From a virus, in IMG/VR virus record IMGVR_UViG_3300017782_000108, positions 1-31,946 of that record: a stretch of 31,946 nt of DNA; one strand, written 5' to 3'. Below the pieces are notes generated by a model that did not search any database, was not told where the DNA came from, and was given only the letters and a program-made list of their open reading frames with translations. Positions 21,081 through 29,313 of this stretch are shown here, in pieces (position 1 is the stretch's first letter; each line of letters opens with the position of its first letter). The position numbers and the translations under genes are program-made.

Positions 21081-23089
21081 ACCGCCGCTCCCGGCACATT
21101 CTTACCACTATCCAATTCCATCTTAGTGAGATCCTTGATTAAATTCTGTCTGAACTGATCATCTTCTTGCGCTAAATTCATCATAAACTTCTGCATATCG
21201 TTTTGCATTTCTTGAGCCTTCAATGTATCTCGCTGATTAACTTCCGCCATTCTTGCTTGAGCTTTAATAAGCTCGGCCTCAGCAAGCGGGTTCTGCGTTG
21301 CTTGCTGTTGCAGCATTTCAACCATCTGTGTTAACTGCTCGTTCTCAGCCTGCAAAGTCTCGATGGGCTTCTTAGGATCATTAAAGTACTGAGAAGGCTC
21401 TTTTAGTCCAACCTCAGTAATTAACTTAGTCAAAGTATTATATATCTTTGCCTCATCCGCCAATGCACTGCCTTTCTCGACAGCCTCTATCTGTTTAGCC
21501 AATACATTATTAAGGTTAAGTATTTTCTCCTGTCGATCACCGCTACCCAAGCCAACATTAATAAAACAATCTAGATTTGCTCGCCATGAGGTAGGGTCAA
21601 TTTCTAGCGGCTGGCCAGATACTCTAATTTGCATCTTTTCATCTTGATGCTTAATGATTAATGCGTTGGTTTTCCTAAAAAGCTCTCTTACGCCCGTTTC
21701 TGCAAATACCCTGGCAATCAATTCAACTCGCTGCTGTGAATACTCGGTAATCCCCTTAAAACCCGTGGCCGTTTGATTCAAAGCATCCGCATCTAAACCC
21801 TGGCTAAATCGGGTAAAACCTGTTCTGCGCTCAGCTGACACATCAATATACTCTACCATCTGTAAGATCTGAGGCACTTGAGGCTGAGTGACAATAGGGG
21901 TGACCGAATCGCCGATAGGCTCCACGCCCTCAACAGCCACGGCCCCGCCAGGTCTAGGGGTCAACAAGTCGTCAAGGTCAACACGCTCATTATATAGATA
22001 ACGATTGTAGTTAGTTGAATAAACATTATCTGCCGCCTGCCTTACCATCACCGATTTCATCAGCTGAATATCTGCGACTTGCTCAGCTGGGCATGTACCT
22101 ATAGCACGATGCGGAATAGGTATAGGGGTGACACAAGCAAAGGGGTGCTGATCCCACATGTTCATTTCCAATATGCGATCACCAGCCTCAAAGACTTGCC
22201 ATAATTCATTGACGCCATCCTCATCAACATCCATGTAAACATACATTTCAGTTAGATCAATAAGATCTGAGGCGCTATTATGCGTTGGGTTTCCTAACGA
22301 TTGCTGCTCATAGTCATGATACCTAGCATTGCGATCTTCATTATTAATGATGCTGCTTTGGGCGGGAAGAGTATCGACAACGTCACGATCAAACCCCATA
22401 GCCACCAGATCAGATCTTGTAGTTGGCGTGCAATGACCAATCATTTCAGGCTTATCAAAATCTCTAGCGGTTCTAGAGATTAAAAATTCTTCAGGGGGCA
22501 CGGAATGATAAGCGACACGGCCAACGGACTTGGCTCTCTTGCCTCTTGCGCTATACGTTTTTATGACTCCAATGTCGGTTTCTATAGATTCAGTCTCAAC
22601 ATCAGTCAGTTCAATATCATCATCAAGTTCTAATCGCTTATATTCAATCTCGCTAAGGCCGGAATATCGCTCCTCGGTCACCTCTTCTTTATGTTCCCAG
22701 CAAACTTTTACAACACCTGTATACTGCAAGAGAGCGTCTTTAAACATGTTTGTGAGCACAAGAACGCCCTGGTTTTGCCTAAAAAATACATGATTGGCTA
22801 ATTCTGTTTTCTGCTCAGCCTCATCATCATTATTAGGATCGTCGGATATAAAATGAGCAACATTCTTACCTTGGGTAAAAACACGCACAATTCCCGGTAG
22901 CATACCTTCAACTGTGTCCGAAACATCAGAACTCACAAAACGCGAGCGGCCATCAACTTCATCACCAAAAGGCTGGCAGTTGTAATAATCAAGCAAAGTG
23001 GTTCGCTTTCTGCCTATTTCATCTCGATATGAGACTGAGCCCTCTTTATGCGCTTTGACTATGTTGAGTATCTCGCTTTTTCCCAGCAT
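21077..23089 (-). CDS. Portal protein, P22 type
   Basis: A 670-residue portal that forms the dodecameric DNA gate at one capsid vertex. Features: RTTLLDYYNCQPFGDEVDGR, SRFVSSDVSDTVEGMLPGIV near the N-terminus; a central block MVRQAADNVYSTNYNRYLYN; TGFTRFSQGLDADALNQTAT; and a Gln-rich coiled-coil C-terminus (LQAENEQLTQMVEMLQQQAT), as in the barrel of P22 gp1. Length is close to P22 gp1 (725). Order terS, terL, portal, scaffold, capsid is standard. Confidence 0.9.
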   Translation of the reverse strand: MLGKSEILNIVKAHKEGSVSYRDEIGRKRTTLLDYYNCQPFGDEVDGRSRFVSSDVSDTVEGMLPGIVRVFTQGKNVAHFISDDPNNDDEAEQKTELANHVFFRQNQGVLVLTNMFKDALLQYTGVVKVCWEHKEEVTEERYSGLSEIEYKRLELDDDIELTDVETESIETDIGVIKTYSARGKRAKSVGRVAYHSVPPEEFLISRTARDFDKPEMIGHCTPTTRSDLVAMGFDRDVVDTLPAQSSIINNEDRNARYHDYEQQSLGNPTHNSASDLIDLTEMYVYMDVDEDGVNELWQVFEAGDRILEMNMWDQHPFACVTPIPIPHRAIGTCPAEQVADIQLMKSVMVRQAADNVYSTNYNRYLYNERVDLDDLLTPRPGGAVAVEGVEPIGDSVTPIVTQPQVPQILQMVEYIDVSAERRTGFTRFSQGLDADALNQTATGFKGITEYSQQRVELIARVFAETGVRELFRKTNALIIKHQDEKMQIRVSGQPLEIDPTSWRANLDCFINVGLGSGDRQEKILNLNNVLAKQIEAVEKGSALADEAKIYNTLTKLITEVGLKEPSQYFNDPKKPIETLQAENEQLTQMVEMLQQQATQNPLAEAELIKAQARMAEVNQRDTLKAQEMQNDMQKFMMNLAQEDDQFRQNLIKDLTKMELDSGKNVPGAAV

Positions 23090-23207
23090 CTGACCGTCTC
23101 TTACGTTGCTGTTTAAATTCTAGGTCGCTTATAGATTGTTGCTGCAATTCAACTAAGCGCTCTAATTCGACTATTCTTTGCTCTATCTTGACTATTCTAC
23201 TATTCAT
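23046..23207 (-). CDS. Small coiled-coil protein between terL and portal (53 aa)
   Basis: Reads MNSRIVKIEQRIVELERLVE then LQQQSISDLEFKQQRKRRSD, a clear heptad pattern followed by a basic tail. The ATG lies one base after the terminase stop (TAATATG), and the last 44 bases overlap the portal start in another frame. Short heptad proteins of this kind occur at this position in related phages. No clear ribosome site, so coupling to terL is likely. Confidence 0.6.
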   Translation of the reverse strand: MNSRIVKIEQRIVELERLVELQQQSISDLEFKQQRKRRSDAGKKRDTQHSQSA

Positions 23208-23208
23208 A

Positions 23209-24687
23209 TTAAGCTATTGACAATTTTGGGTAACTTTTAGCACTTTTTGACCTCTTCTTTTTCCTGGGTTTGTAACCTTGCGCGCACTGTCTGAACGAGT
23301 CGCTAGGATGTGACGCCCAGTCGTGAACGGGAGGACCCACTATTGATTTCTTTTCATCCCATGAATATTTGTAAGCTTTTAACGCCTTCCAGCCCTCCTT
23401 AGTCTTGATCTCATCAAATCGGCATTTGCCAAACATTTCCTTTGTTAAATCAATGCCTGTCTTGATCATATCAATACAAGGGACGATAACAATATCACTG
23501 GATGGAACACCAGCATCCTCCAACCTTTTTTTAAAGGTCTTCATGCTGTAATCTTTTTGATTCCCACCATCATGAGGCAAGTACCATTTGCCTATATTAT
23601 AACCTTTCGATCTAATATCGCTAACGTAAGTGCCAACCGGCCTTAGCTGATTCTGATAGTAATCTATAAAATCATACCAAGGCTCATTGTGCTGCATAAA
23701 CCAAACACAAGTTGTCTCCGCCTTTGTGCTTTTCCCTATATCAAAGAAAAGATCAACCGGAATTGTTGGGCTGACAGGAATAGTTATCCTCCTACCCTCA
23801 CTAATAACATCGCCTATCTCTTGACCATAAACAGCATACTCTGATATCTGTTCAAAAGCCTCATCTGGTGTGCTGGGGTATTCCTGCCCCATCTTGTTTT
23901 TTTGTGTTTGCTTCTTCTTTGAATACCAAGCCTTCTGCATATCATTCAATTCAATGCCATGCTTATGCTCAAGCTCAGTAAAAAAAAGGTCGTCATTAGC
24001 CGGTATTGTCACGTCATCATTCAAAATGTAATCGGGATGATTGAACCAGGAAAAGAAAAAGAATTTGTAATCAAGCGGAGTAAGATCTTCGTGATTATTC
24101 ATTGCGTCTTGACACATATCATAAAACCGACCGTAATCACCTTCAGCAGTAGACTCAATAAAAATAAACTGTCCAGCATCAACAGTATTGAGAGCGCCAG
24201 TGACAATCTCTTCCGCTTTGTCGGGAAATTTAGCGCAAACCTTGCCAAACTCTGATATATGCAAGTACTGATAGGTTCCAGATCTCAAGCTAGTACCTAC
24301 TCTTATGCATGAGCCATTAGAAAAGGAGAGTTCATTAGCTGAATCGGTCGATGCCCTTATCCTTTCTTTTAGTTCGCCCGGTAGATTATCGTAAGCAAAC
24401 TTAATTTTATCTTTAAAAAACTTTTGAGCATCGTCTCTATTGTGAGCAATGACACCCGCATTTGTATTTGAGTTAAACAGGCATCGATCAAGCATGAATA
24501 TCTGAATGAATGTTGTCATGCCAAGTTGGCGAGCCTTCAGTATTAAACATAAATACCACATTCCCTCATACAAAAGCTTTTGCGCCCAATTCATTTTGAA
24601 CTTAACTTTTTTGCCTTTTTTATCTTTTACCCAATAAAGATTGTTGAGCCTCCATTCCTCATTAGCAAAATCAGTCTTTGTTGTCAT
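23209..24687 (-). CDS. terL: Terminase large subunit
   Basis: A 492-residue packaging motor and nuclease. The ATPase has the Walker A variant KARQLGMTT (51-59), a Walker B region YLHISEFGK (141-149, with E146 as likely catalytic acid) and a TAEG coupling motif (180-183). The nuclease part has FFDIGKS (314-320, D316), LPHDGG (370-375) and HDWASHPSDSF (455-465) as metal-site candidates. The ATG at 24687 is chosen over a TTG at 24699. It overlaps terS by 17 bases. The lack of a classic GKT/S loop is normal for this branch. Confidence 0.9.
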   Translation of the reverse strand: MTTKTDFANEEWRLNNLYWVKDKKGKKVKFKMNWAQKLLYEGMWYLCLILKARQLGMTTFIQIFMLDRCLFNSNTNAGVIAHNRDDAQKFFKDKIKFAYDNLPGELKERIRASTDSANELSFSNGSCIRVGTSLRSGTYQYLHISEFGKVCAKFPDKAEEIVTGALNTVDAGQFIFIESTAEGDYGRFYDMCQDAMNNHEDLTPLDYKFFFFSWFNHPDYILNDDVTIPANDDLFFTELEHKHGIELNDMQKAWYSKKKQTQKNKMGQEYPSTPDEAFEQISEYAVYGQEIGDVISEGRRITIPVSPTIPVDLFFDIGKSTKAETTCVWFMQHNEPWYDFIDYYQNQLRPVGTYVSDIRSKGYNIGKWYLPHDGGNQKDYSMKTFKKRLEDAGVPSSDIVIVPCIDMIKTGIDLTKEMFGKCRFDEIKTKEGWKALKAYKYSWDEKKSIVGPPVHDWASHPSDSFRQCAQGYKPRKKKRSKSAKSYPKLSIA

Positions 24688-25159
24688 TAGGTAAACCAAC
24701 GCTTGTTCCGTCTATACTAGCCAATAGTGATGCCAGCTCATCAGTTACAGCATGTTCTGTTGTGACCTTATCACCATACTTTTTGGGCTTTAGTTTAGAT
24801 GCTGCCCACTTACGACTATCCACCCTAAGTCTTGCATGATTAACCGCAGGACCATCAACAACCATTATTGGCCTGCCTTCACTATCAAGCATAGGCTTAT
24901 CATCAACAACTAGTGGATTTCCTACTTGATTATCAGCGATATCAACAATATCATCCGCCCAAGCTTCTGCTGATTCCTCCTTGGCTATTGCGTATTGATC
25001 CGAAAATTGCTTATGCTCCCTTAACCACTTAAAAATTGTGGACAATGCGGGCATGTCAGCATCACGCCCTATACTGCGCATACTTTCACCATTAGCTATG
25101 CGCTCACAAAATAGATCTGCAAGCTCTATAGTGTAAGTTGTTGGTCTGCCAGCTGGCAT
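24671..25159 (-). CDS. terS: Terminase small subunit
   Basis: A 162-residue DNA-recognition subunit starting MPAGRPTTYTIELADLFCER. Residues about 15-60 form a helix-turn-helix (IANGESMRSIGRDADMPALS, TIFKWLREHKQF), followed by a helical part (EESAEAWADDIVDIAD) and VDSRKWAASKLKPKKYGDK, all typical of the phage TerS family. The ATG at 25159 follows the stop of a 43-residue gene by one base and begins with the family's xxGRPTxYT motif; an in-frame ATG at 25189 is less likely. It should bind the pac site, which commonly lies within or near terS. Confidence 0.85.
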   Translation of the reverse strand: MPAGRPTTYTIELADLFCERIANGESMRSIGRDADMPALSTIFKWLREHKQFSDQYAIAKEESAEAWADDIVDIADNQVGNPLVVDDKPMLDSEGRPIMVVDGPAVNHARLRVDSRKWAASKLKPKKYGDKVTTEHAVTDELASLLASIDGTSVGLPNDNKD

Positions 25160-25160
25160 T

Positions 25161-25292
25161 TTATTGCTTGGTCCAAATGGTGGCTTCATCAGACTGAACA
25201 GACCATTCTGTCATAGAATCATCTTGTTTTGTCCAAAGAAGCTCAACAACTGACGAACCCGCAAAATCTATATTAAGCGCCCAAGCTAACAT
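25161..25292 (-). CDS. Small Trp-rich protein before terS (43 aa)
   Basis: Starts MLAWALNIDFAGSSVVELLW and ends TEWSVQSDEATIWTKQ. The W-T-x-Q/W-S-x-Q repeats match a class of short phage proteins found just before terS or tail genes. It starts by TAATG overlap with the gene upstream and ends one base before terS. Both junctions fit the operon's coupling pattern, which supports it as real. Confidence 0.65.
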   Translation of the reverse strand: MLAWALNIDFAGSSVVELLWTKQDDSMTEWSVQSDEATIWTKQ

Positions 25293-26347
25293 TATGCATA
25301 CCCCATATTTACTATCACTTCATTCGCACCCGGCGCACCAGAATCGGCATCACCAACAGCCGTTGTGGCCGCTATCGTTATCGCAGTTGAAAAAGCAATA
25401 CCATTAGGTACTGACAATACAAAACCGGCGCCAGTTGTACTGTTTGCTGGAACCGGAAAAGTCAAATCTGGCACAGTCGTTCCCACGGTCACACTCGCAG
25501 CCGTTGCGTTATATATCTTAAGATATCTTGCTGACGCGTTCAAATTTATAGCATGTATCCAATATATTTGGCCAGCCGAACCTTTGACTTGATCCTCGGT
25601 CTCATCCACATCAATATTTTTGTATAGCGTGGTGCCGCCGCTAGTTCTTGCGCCACTTATACCCACATCACCAATAACATTGGCGCCAGAGGGTATGGAG
25701 CTGGCAATATCAACATCACCTATATTGTTTGTACCGGCGGGTAAAGCAGCGACGATATCAACCTGCATTTCTGAGCCAGACACAGCGCCAGCTATGGTGG
25801 TTATGTCGCTATTATCAACCGTTAATGATCCGCCATTGTCATCAACACTTAACAGCCCTGATGAGTTGCTAGCTAAAGTTACTCTTAATGCGCTCGCCTC
25901 TGTTCCTCCGCCAGTCTGATCACCATAGCTTGTATTAACCTCAATCTGATCCAGCACAGCATTATCTGTGGCGCCCAGGTTAGCAGTGACTGTTCCACTA
26001 ACTGGCTGGGTAACAGCAGAGCCATCTACCGTAAAAGTCCCCGTGCCTGCATTAGCAGTAACCGTACCGCTGACAGGTTGAGTTACTCCTGAACCGTCAA
26101 CAGTAAATGTACCCGCTCCAGCGTTAGCAGTTACAGCTCCATCAATAGTTAATGAGCTGCCGCCATCATCTACAGTTATAGAACCACCAGCATCGTCAAT
26201 TGGCAAAGGATTAGTATCGCTTACATCCGTTGCTGCGCCATCAATACCATATTGTATTTTGACTCTCTGATGCTGAACGGAGCCAATCTCATCAGCTGCC
26301 AAGGTTGCCCCACCGGAGCCTGTATTCAAAGTAATATTGTCAGCCAT
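25292..26347 (-). CDS. Repetitive beta-rich virion protein
   Basis: A 351-residue Gly/Thr/Val-rich protein. At about residues 60-130 a 24-residue unit is repeated (FTVDGSGVTQPVSGTVTAN, then FTVDGSAVTQPVSGTVTAN, with a partial copy before). The rest is beta-rich and ends in a small domain (TTAVGDADSGAPGANEVIVN). Proteins with such VSGTVTAN repeats occur near terminase genes in many phages and are taken as decoration or fibre-like structural proteins; no direct evidence here. It is linked by TAATG overlaps on both sides. Confidence 0.65.
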   Translation of the reverse strand: MADNITLNTGSGGATLAADEIGSVQHQRVKIQYGIDGAATDVSDTNPLPIDDAGGSITVDDGGSSLTIDGAVTANAGAGTFTVDGSGVTQPVSGTVTANAGTGTFTVDGSAVTQPVSGTVTANLGATDNAVLDQIEVNTSYGDQTGGGTEASALRVTLASNSSGLLSVDDNGGSLTVDNSDITTIAGAVSGSEMQVDIVAALPAGTNNIGDVDIASSIPSGANVIGDVGISGARTSGGTTLYKNIDVDETEDQVKGSAGQIYWIHAINLNASARYLKIYNATAASVTVGTTVPDLTFPVPANSTTGAGFVLSVPNGIAFSTAITIAATTAVGDADSGAPGANEVIVNMGYA

Positions 26348-26982
26348 TAGCCAACCCCCAATGTTGTTAGTTGCGGTGGAAATGATGGTGAGGCCGCCGA
26401 ATGAATCACTTCTAATTCTGGACGATTGCCATCTGTAGCGTTTGATGAATCAAAGACAACATAATCACCATTTCTTGACGCGCCATCAAAAGTGACGTGC
26501 AGCAAAGTGTCGCCTGTTTTAGATATATAAGCAACTGGAATAGAAAAGCTTACGTAAACACCCGTAGTCGAACCTACGGTCTGCGTAAGAATCGGTGACG
26601 AACCTCTATCTGTGCCACTGCCTGTTGAGCCTGCTGTATTCCAGCTGTTAGTACCGTCATACGTATTCCACGTGACACCACTCTCTGTCCAGGTCTGCAA
26701 TTGCTCATAAATTGCCAAATCTTGAGCGCCGCCATTAGCTGAATTTCTTAAGTATAGATTTGCAGAACTGATTGTATCAGTATTAGGGATAGAGCTAGTG
26801 TCGAAGCGCAACAAGAAATGTTGCAGATCTCCAGCACCAAAATTACCCACCGCTAACTGAGAGCCAGAACCATAGTTCTGGGTGGGCGTCACTTCTAGAA
26901 TCCGAGCATCTTCTACACCAGATGTCGGCGTGTCAGATGTATTCTGAGACGTTGTGTTTTCTGTGACTGTTAAACTAGCCAT
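26347..26982 (-). CDS. DNRLRE/CBM96-like beta-sandwich virion protein
   Basis: A 211-residue protein with the DNRLRE-domain pattern: LQHFLLRFDTSSIPNTDTIS, SANLYLRNSANGG, a WTESGVTWNTYDGTNSWNTA block, then YVSFSIPVAYISKTGDTLLH and RPELEVIHSA. In bacteria this domain occurs on secreted and surface proteins and is thought to bind carbohydrate or act as a structural module. In a virion it could decorate the head or bind cell or environmental glycans; this is inference. TAATG junctions join it to both neighbours. Confidence 0.7.
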   Translation of the reverse strand: MASLTVTENTTSQNTSDTPTSGVEDARILEVTPTQNYGSGSQLAVGNFGAGDLQHFLLRFDTSSIPNTDTISSANLYLRNSANGGAQDLAIYEQLQTWTESGVTWNTYDGTNSWNTAGSTGSGTDRGSSPILTQTVGSTTGVYVSFSIPVAYISKTGDTLLHVTFDGASRNGDYVVFDSSNATDGNRPELEVIHSAASPSFPPQLTTLGVG

Positions 26983-27410
26983 TAATCATAATGTTGCAAT
27001 ATGTCATCGAGCTGAGATTCAACCCCTGCCTGAGCCGAACCAGCGGTGTATTGGAGCGTGTCAACATTGTATGTCGGCACAAGTTGGTCAATATTATTAA
27101 TAATAACAGTTCTGAGCAATGGAATTTTATTAAATACAGCTGCAAAGTTTGATGCTTCAGCATCCCAGTTCGGGTACTTATACTCATCTTCCATTATTTC
27201 TTTAATTTGCGCGGCGGACAGACCGAGTAAATCAAAATTAGCTTTCTCTGCTAACAGCTTAGTGACTCGCTCAGGTATTCTGACTGCGTTATTAACATTA
27301 CCTGCAACATTATTCCTGATCTCTTGAAGAAAATTTCCGAAATCCACAAGATCATTGTGTAATTTTATTGTCGTGCTAGTCCTCGCTCTTGCTGCTCTAT
27401 CTATGCCCAC
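26982..27410 (-). CDS. First late-operon protein, unknown
   Basis: A 142-residue protein with a GTG start behind a run of seven G (five bases upstream), used as ribosome site. It reads GIDRAARARTSTTIKLHNDL, then helical segments with NFAAVFNKIPLLRTVIINN. No family recognised. Its place at the head of the structural operon, with the beta-rich proteins, suggests a virion or assembly role. Confidence 0.65.
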   Translation of the reverse strand: MGIDRAARARTSTTIKLHNDLVDFGNFLQEIRNNVAGNVNNAVRIPERVTKLLAEKANFDLLGLSAAQIKEIMEDEYKYPNWDAEASNFAAVFNKIPLLRTVIINNIDQLVPTYNVDTLQYTAGSAQAGVESQLDDILQHYD

Positions 27411-27431
27411 GATAACCCCCCCAAAACCTTG

Positions 27432-27453
27432 ATTATATCAATAATCTTGACTA
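27432..27453 (-). promoter_or_regulatory. Late promoter with half-conserved operator
   Basis: On the minus strand TGATATAAT is an extended -10 (TATAAT complement at 27432-27437), about 22 bases before the first late gene; no good -35 is seen. Plus-strand ATATCAA (27435-27441), then five bases and TTGACTA (27447-27453), has one perfect and one degenerate arm of the palindrome at 1140 and 5200. The extended -10 is the same as in the leftward early promoter. The rest of the gap (27411-27558) holds only the early-operon terminator. Confidence 0.5.
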
Positions 27454-27476
27454 GAGCATAATCAATTTCTAGACAC

Positions 27477-27504
27477 AAAAAAAGCCGCTGTTTTATGGCG
27501 GCTT
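27477..27504 (-). terminator. Terminator of the leftward early operon
   Basis: On the minus strand AAGCCGC (27504-27498) pairs with GCGGCTT (27488-27482) around a 9-base loop, followed by a run of seven T (27483-27477). It lies 55 bases after the stop of the last early gene and just before the late promoter, so it keeps early transcription out of the late operon. Confidence 0.8.
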
Positions 27505-27558
27505 GTCAGAAGCTGTACTTTCATCTGCATGAAGATTTCAATATAAAACAATTGTCAG

Positions 27559-28092
27559 CTATTTTCCAGCTATATTTATATACAACGATATCGCGACAGC
27601 AATTATCGACAATATAGTTGCGACTGTAGGTAAAAATCTTTGTGATGTAGATATTGAAGCTTTTTGACTCGCTATATCAATCATTATTCTTTGCTGTTTA
27701 GCTTCTGTACTCGAAAGACGTTCTTCAAGTTTTACATAATCTCTTGTTGACACATCTATTTGACTGCAAAGCTTGTTGATATTAATTGTAAGATCACTGA
27801 TTGAATTGTTTGTTTCAAGATTTGAGGTAATCATTTTTTCAAATTTAGCTTGAACGGCTTCCTCAAAATGAGCAAGCTCACGAGCAAGATCAGAGGCAGT
27901 CAAACTATCATTAAGTCGATGATCCATTTTTATGGCACCACTTTTTAGCTCTGCTATATCGTCTATTATTTTCGGGATTTTTGAAAGACTAGGCAATAAA
28001 GGTAATGCTAATTGCTGGGCGGCACGACAAGCATTAATTTCTTCTGGGCTTAGAAAGTCCTCTAATTTCGCACCTGGTTTTTTTTCCGGCAT
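27559..28092 (-). CDS. Coiled-coil protein with C-terminal membrane anchor
   Basis: A 177-residue protein. An N-terminal soluble part (about 1-50) leads into a long predicted coiled coil (about 55-145, e.g. SDLTININKLCSQIDVSTRD, VKLEERLSSTEAKQQRIM). It ends in a single membrane helix (about 153-175: LPTVATILSIIAVAISLYIN). No signal peptide, so it would be tail-anchored in the inner membrane with the coil in the cytoplasm. It overlaps the upstream gene by 59 bases. It is the last gene of the early operon. Exclusion of other phages or membrane anchoring of replication are possible roles, both guesses. Confidence 0.65.
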   Translation of the reverse strand: MPEKKPGAKLEDFLSPEEINACRAAQQLALPLLPSLSKIPKIIDDIAELKSGAIKMDHRLNDSLTASDLARELAHFEEAVQAKFEKMITSNLETNNSISDLTININKLCSQIDVSTRDYVKLEERLSSTEAKQQRIMIDIASQKASISTSQRFLPTVATILSIIAVAISLYINIAGK

Positions 28093-28297
28093 CTAATCTG
28101 CTCTCAACAAATCTCTTAGTATCAATTTTTTTCCCGCTTATTAAATTGCCCAGTACAACTAGCTCAGGCACTAATTCACCGCGATCAACGGCTTCAGACA
28201 TTTTATCTATTTGTTTTTGATGCAATTCTGCATCAAATTTAATCATATCATCCGATAGGTCTTGAAACAAATCTAATTCTTTTACTGTGCTATTCAT
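28034..28297 (-). CDS. Hypothetical charged protein
   Basis: An 87-residue, mainly helical protein starting MNSTVKELDLFQDLSDDMIK, with a basic C-terminus (RCEIRGLSKPRRN). No family recognised. It overlaps the upstream membrane-protein gene by four bases and the downstream coiled-coil gene by 59 bases, so it is clearly part of a tight translational unit. Confidence 0.6.
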   Translation of the reverse strand: MNSTVKELDLFQDLSDDMIKFDAELHQKQIDKMSEAVDRGELVPELVVLGNLISGKKIDTKRFVESRLDAGKKTRCEIRGLSKPRRN

Positions 28298-28584
28298 AAC
28301 AATTTAAAAACAATATAAGGAGTTAGTGTCGCCAAAATCCCCATAATATTAACAGCAAAGCGCTTAAGCCCCAACTCTTTTATGTCACTAAAGTCTAATT
28401 CCCAATGGCCCAACCCAAGTGTTACAGCCGCAATAGCGGTGCCTTTCATCCAGTAATCGACAATGCCACCATTGTAGTTATGACTAAACGCCATCATTAG
28501 AATTAATCCGCATAAGAAGCCATTGAGCACGAGCATAAAATACATTTTTATGTATGCTTTTAAAGCGCTAATCTTTATCTTCAT
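28294..28584 (-). CDS. Small membrane protein
   Basis: A 96-residue protein with probably three membrane segments: about 12-33 (MYFMLVLNGFLCGLILMMAF), 47-60 and 76-95 (VNIMGILATLTPYIVFKLL). A strong GGGGGTG site lies just upstream of the ATG. With the tail-anchored protein two genes downstream it forms a membrane-associated group at the end of the early operon. No holin-like second lysis unit is evident, but an antiholin role cannot be excluded. Confidence 0.6.
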   Translation of the reverse strand: MKIKISALKAYIKMYFMLVLNGFLCGLILMMAFSHNYNGGIVDYWMKGTAIAAVTLGLGHWELDFSDIKELGLKRFAVNIMGILATLTPYIVFKLL

Positions 28585-28602
28585 AAGTCACCCCCTTTTC
28601 TA

Positions 28603-28971
28603 TTACTGCAAATTCCGCTCTATTCCTGCAAATTCCGCTATCGTTTTTAGCTGATTGAGATTTAATCTTTTTGTCGGAGATAATGCATCAAAAAGCTCCA
28701 TTCTTATAAGCCTGTAAAGCCTTTCTTTCTCTTTTTCATAAAGATAAGAATCTTTGCTTTCATAAAGGATATAATCTCTAGAATAATCAGAACATTGCCA
28801 CCAGTCTTTAATAAAAAACTTAAGGTCTCGCCACCCCGTGTTTATATAAAAATACTTACTACCCACTTTAGTCACTTCAGAGTAATAACTTTTCGGCTTA
28901 CTGCCATCGCGCGGCGATAAATTTCCGCACTCAACAACATAAACTTTTTGACCAACCTTGGGCTTATTCAT
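28603..28971 (-). CDS. Hypothetical early protein
   Basis: A 122-residue protein starting MNKPKVGQKVYVVECGNLSP. The N-terminal half (KVGQKVYVVE, SEVTKVGSKYFYI) resembles a small SH3-like beta barrel seen in many phage proteins of unknown function; the C-terminal half is helical and charged. AGGTGA precedes the ATG, and the start overlaps the upstream stop. No firm family. Confidence 0.65.
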   Translation of the reverse strand: MNKPKVGQKVYVVECGNLSPRDGSKPKSYYSEVTKVGSKYFYINTGWRDLKFFIKDWWQCSDYSRDYILYESKDSYLYEKEKERLYRLIRMELFDALSPTKRLNLNQLKTIAEFAGIERNLQ

Positions 28972-29156
28972 AAGTCACCTTCATTATTAAAAACGATCTC
29001 AATATCTAAATCATCGCTTGTAATCACTTCGGTTTTTCCGTGGCAATAAATTGTCACGCGGTATACTTGCATGGAAGGAAGCCTATTAATCTCAATCATG
29101 TCGACAGACTTTTGGCATTTTGCGCAAAAAGGTAGCTTTTCTATTTTATTACTCAT
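28968..29156 (-). CDS. Small zinc-ribbon-like protein
   Basis: A 62-residue protein starting MSNKIEKLPFCAKCQKSVDM with C-x2-C near the N-terminus and a later YCHGKTE that could complete a zinc site. Short phage proteins of this type are common in early regions. Overlaps both neighbours by a few bases (ATGA at its stop). Confidence 0.6.
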   Translation of the reverse strand: MSNKIEKLPFCAKCQKSVDMIEINRLPSMQVYRVTIYCHGKTEVITSDDLDIEIVFNNEGDL

Positions 29157-29307
29157 GACTTTTAAGGTCTCGACTATCTACCACTTCAATCTCGATAACA
29201 TCAATATTGACACCCTTGGGCAGCTTCATTTCATTCATAATGATGTCAGTTAAATCTAAGTGACCGTTGTAGATATAACGGCATGGATATTCTTTATCGA
29301 AAATCAT
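29149..29307 (-). CDS. Small hypothetical protein (52 aa)
   Basis: Reads MIFDKEYPCRYIYNGHLDLT then DIIMNEMKLPKGVNIDVIEI and EVVDSRDL. GAG lies 10 bases before the ATG. It overlaps the next gene by eight bases and follows the RHH-like gene by six bases, filling a gap exactly. The strand-helix-strand look is protein-like. No family recognised. Confidence 0.6.
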   Translation of the reverse strand: MIFDKEYPCRYIYNGHLDLTDIIMNEMKLPKGVNIDVIEIEVVDSRDLKSHE

Positions 29308-29313
29308 TTTTAT

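Noticed and set aside
26975-27187. A 70-codon minus-strand frame inside the first late gene.
   Set aside because: It lies wholly within 26982-27410 in another frame, lacks a ribosome site and has an unlikely composition.
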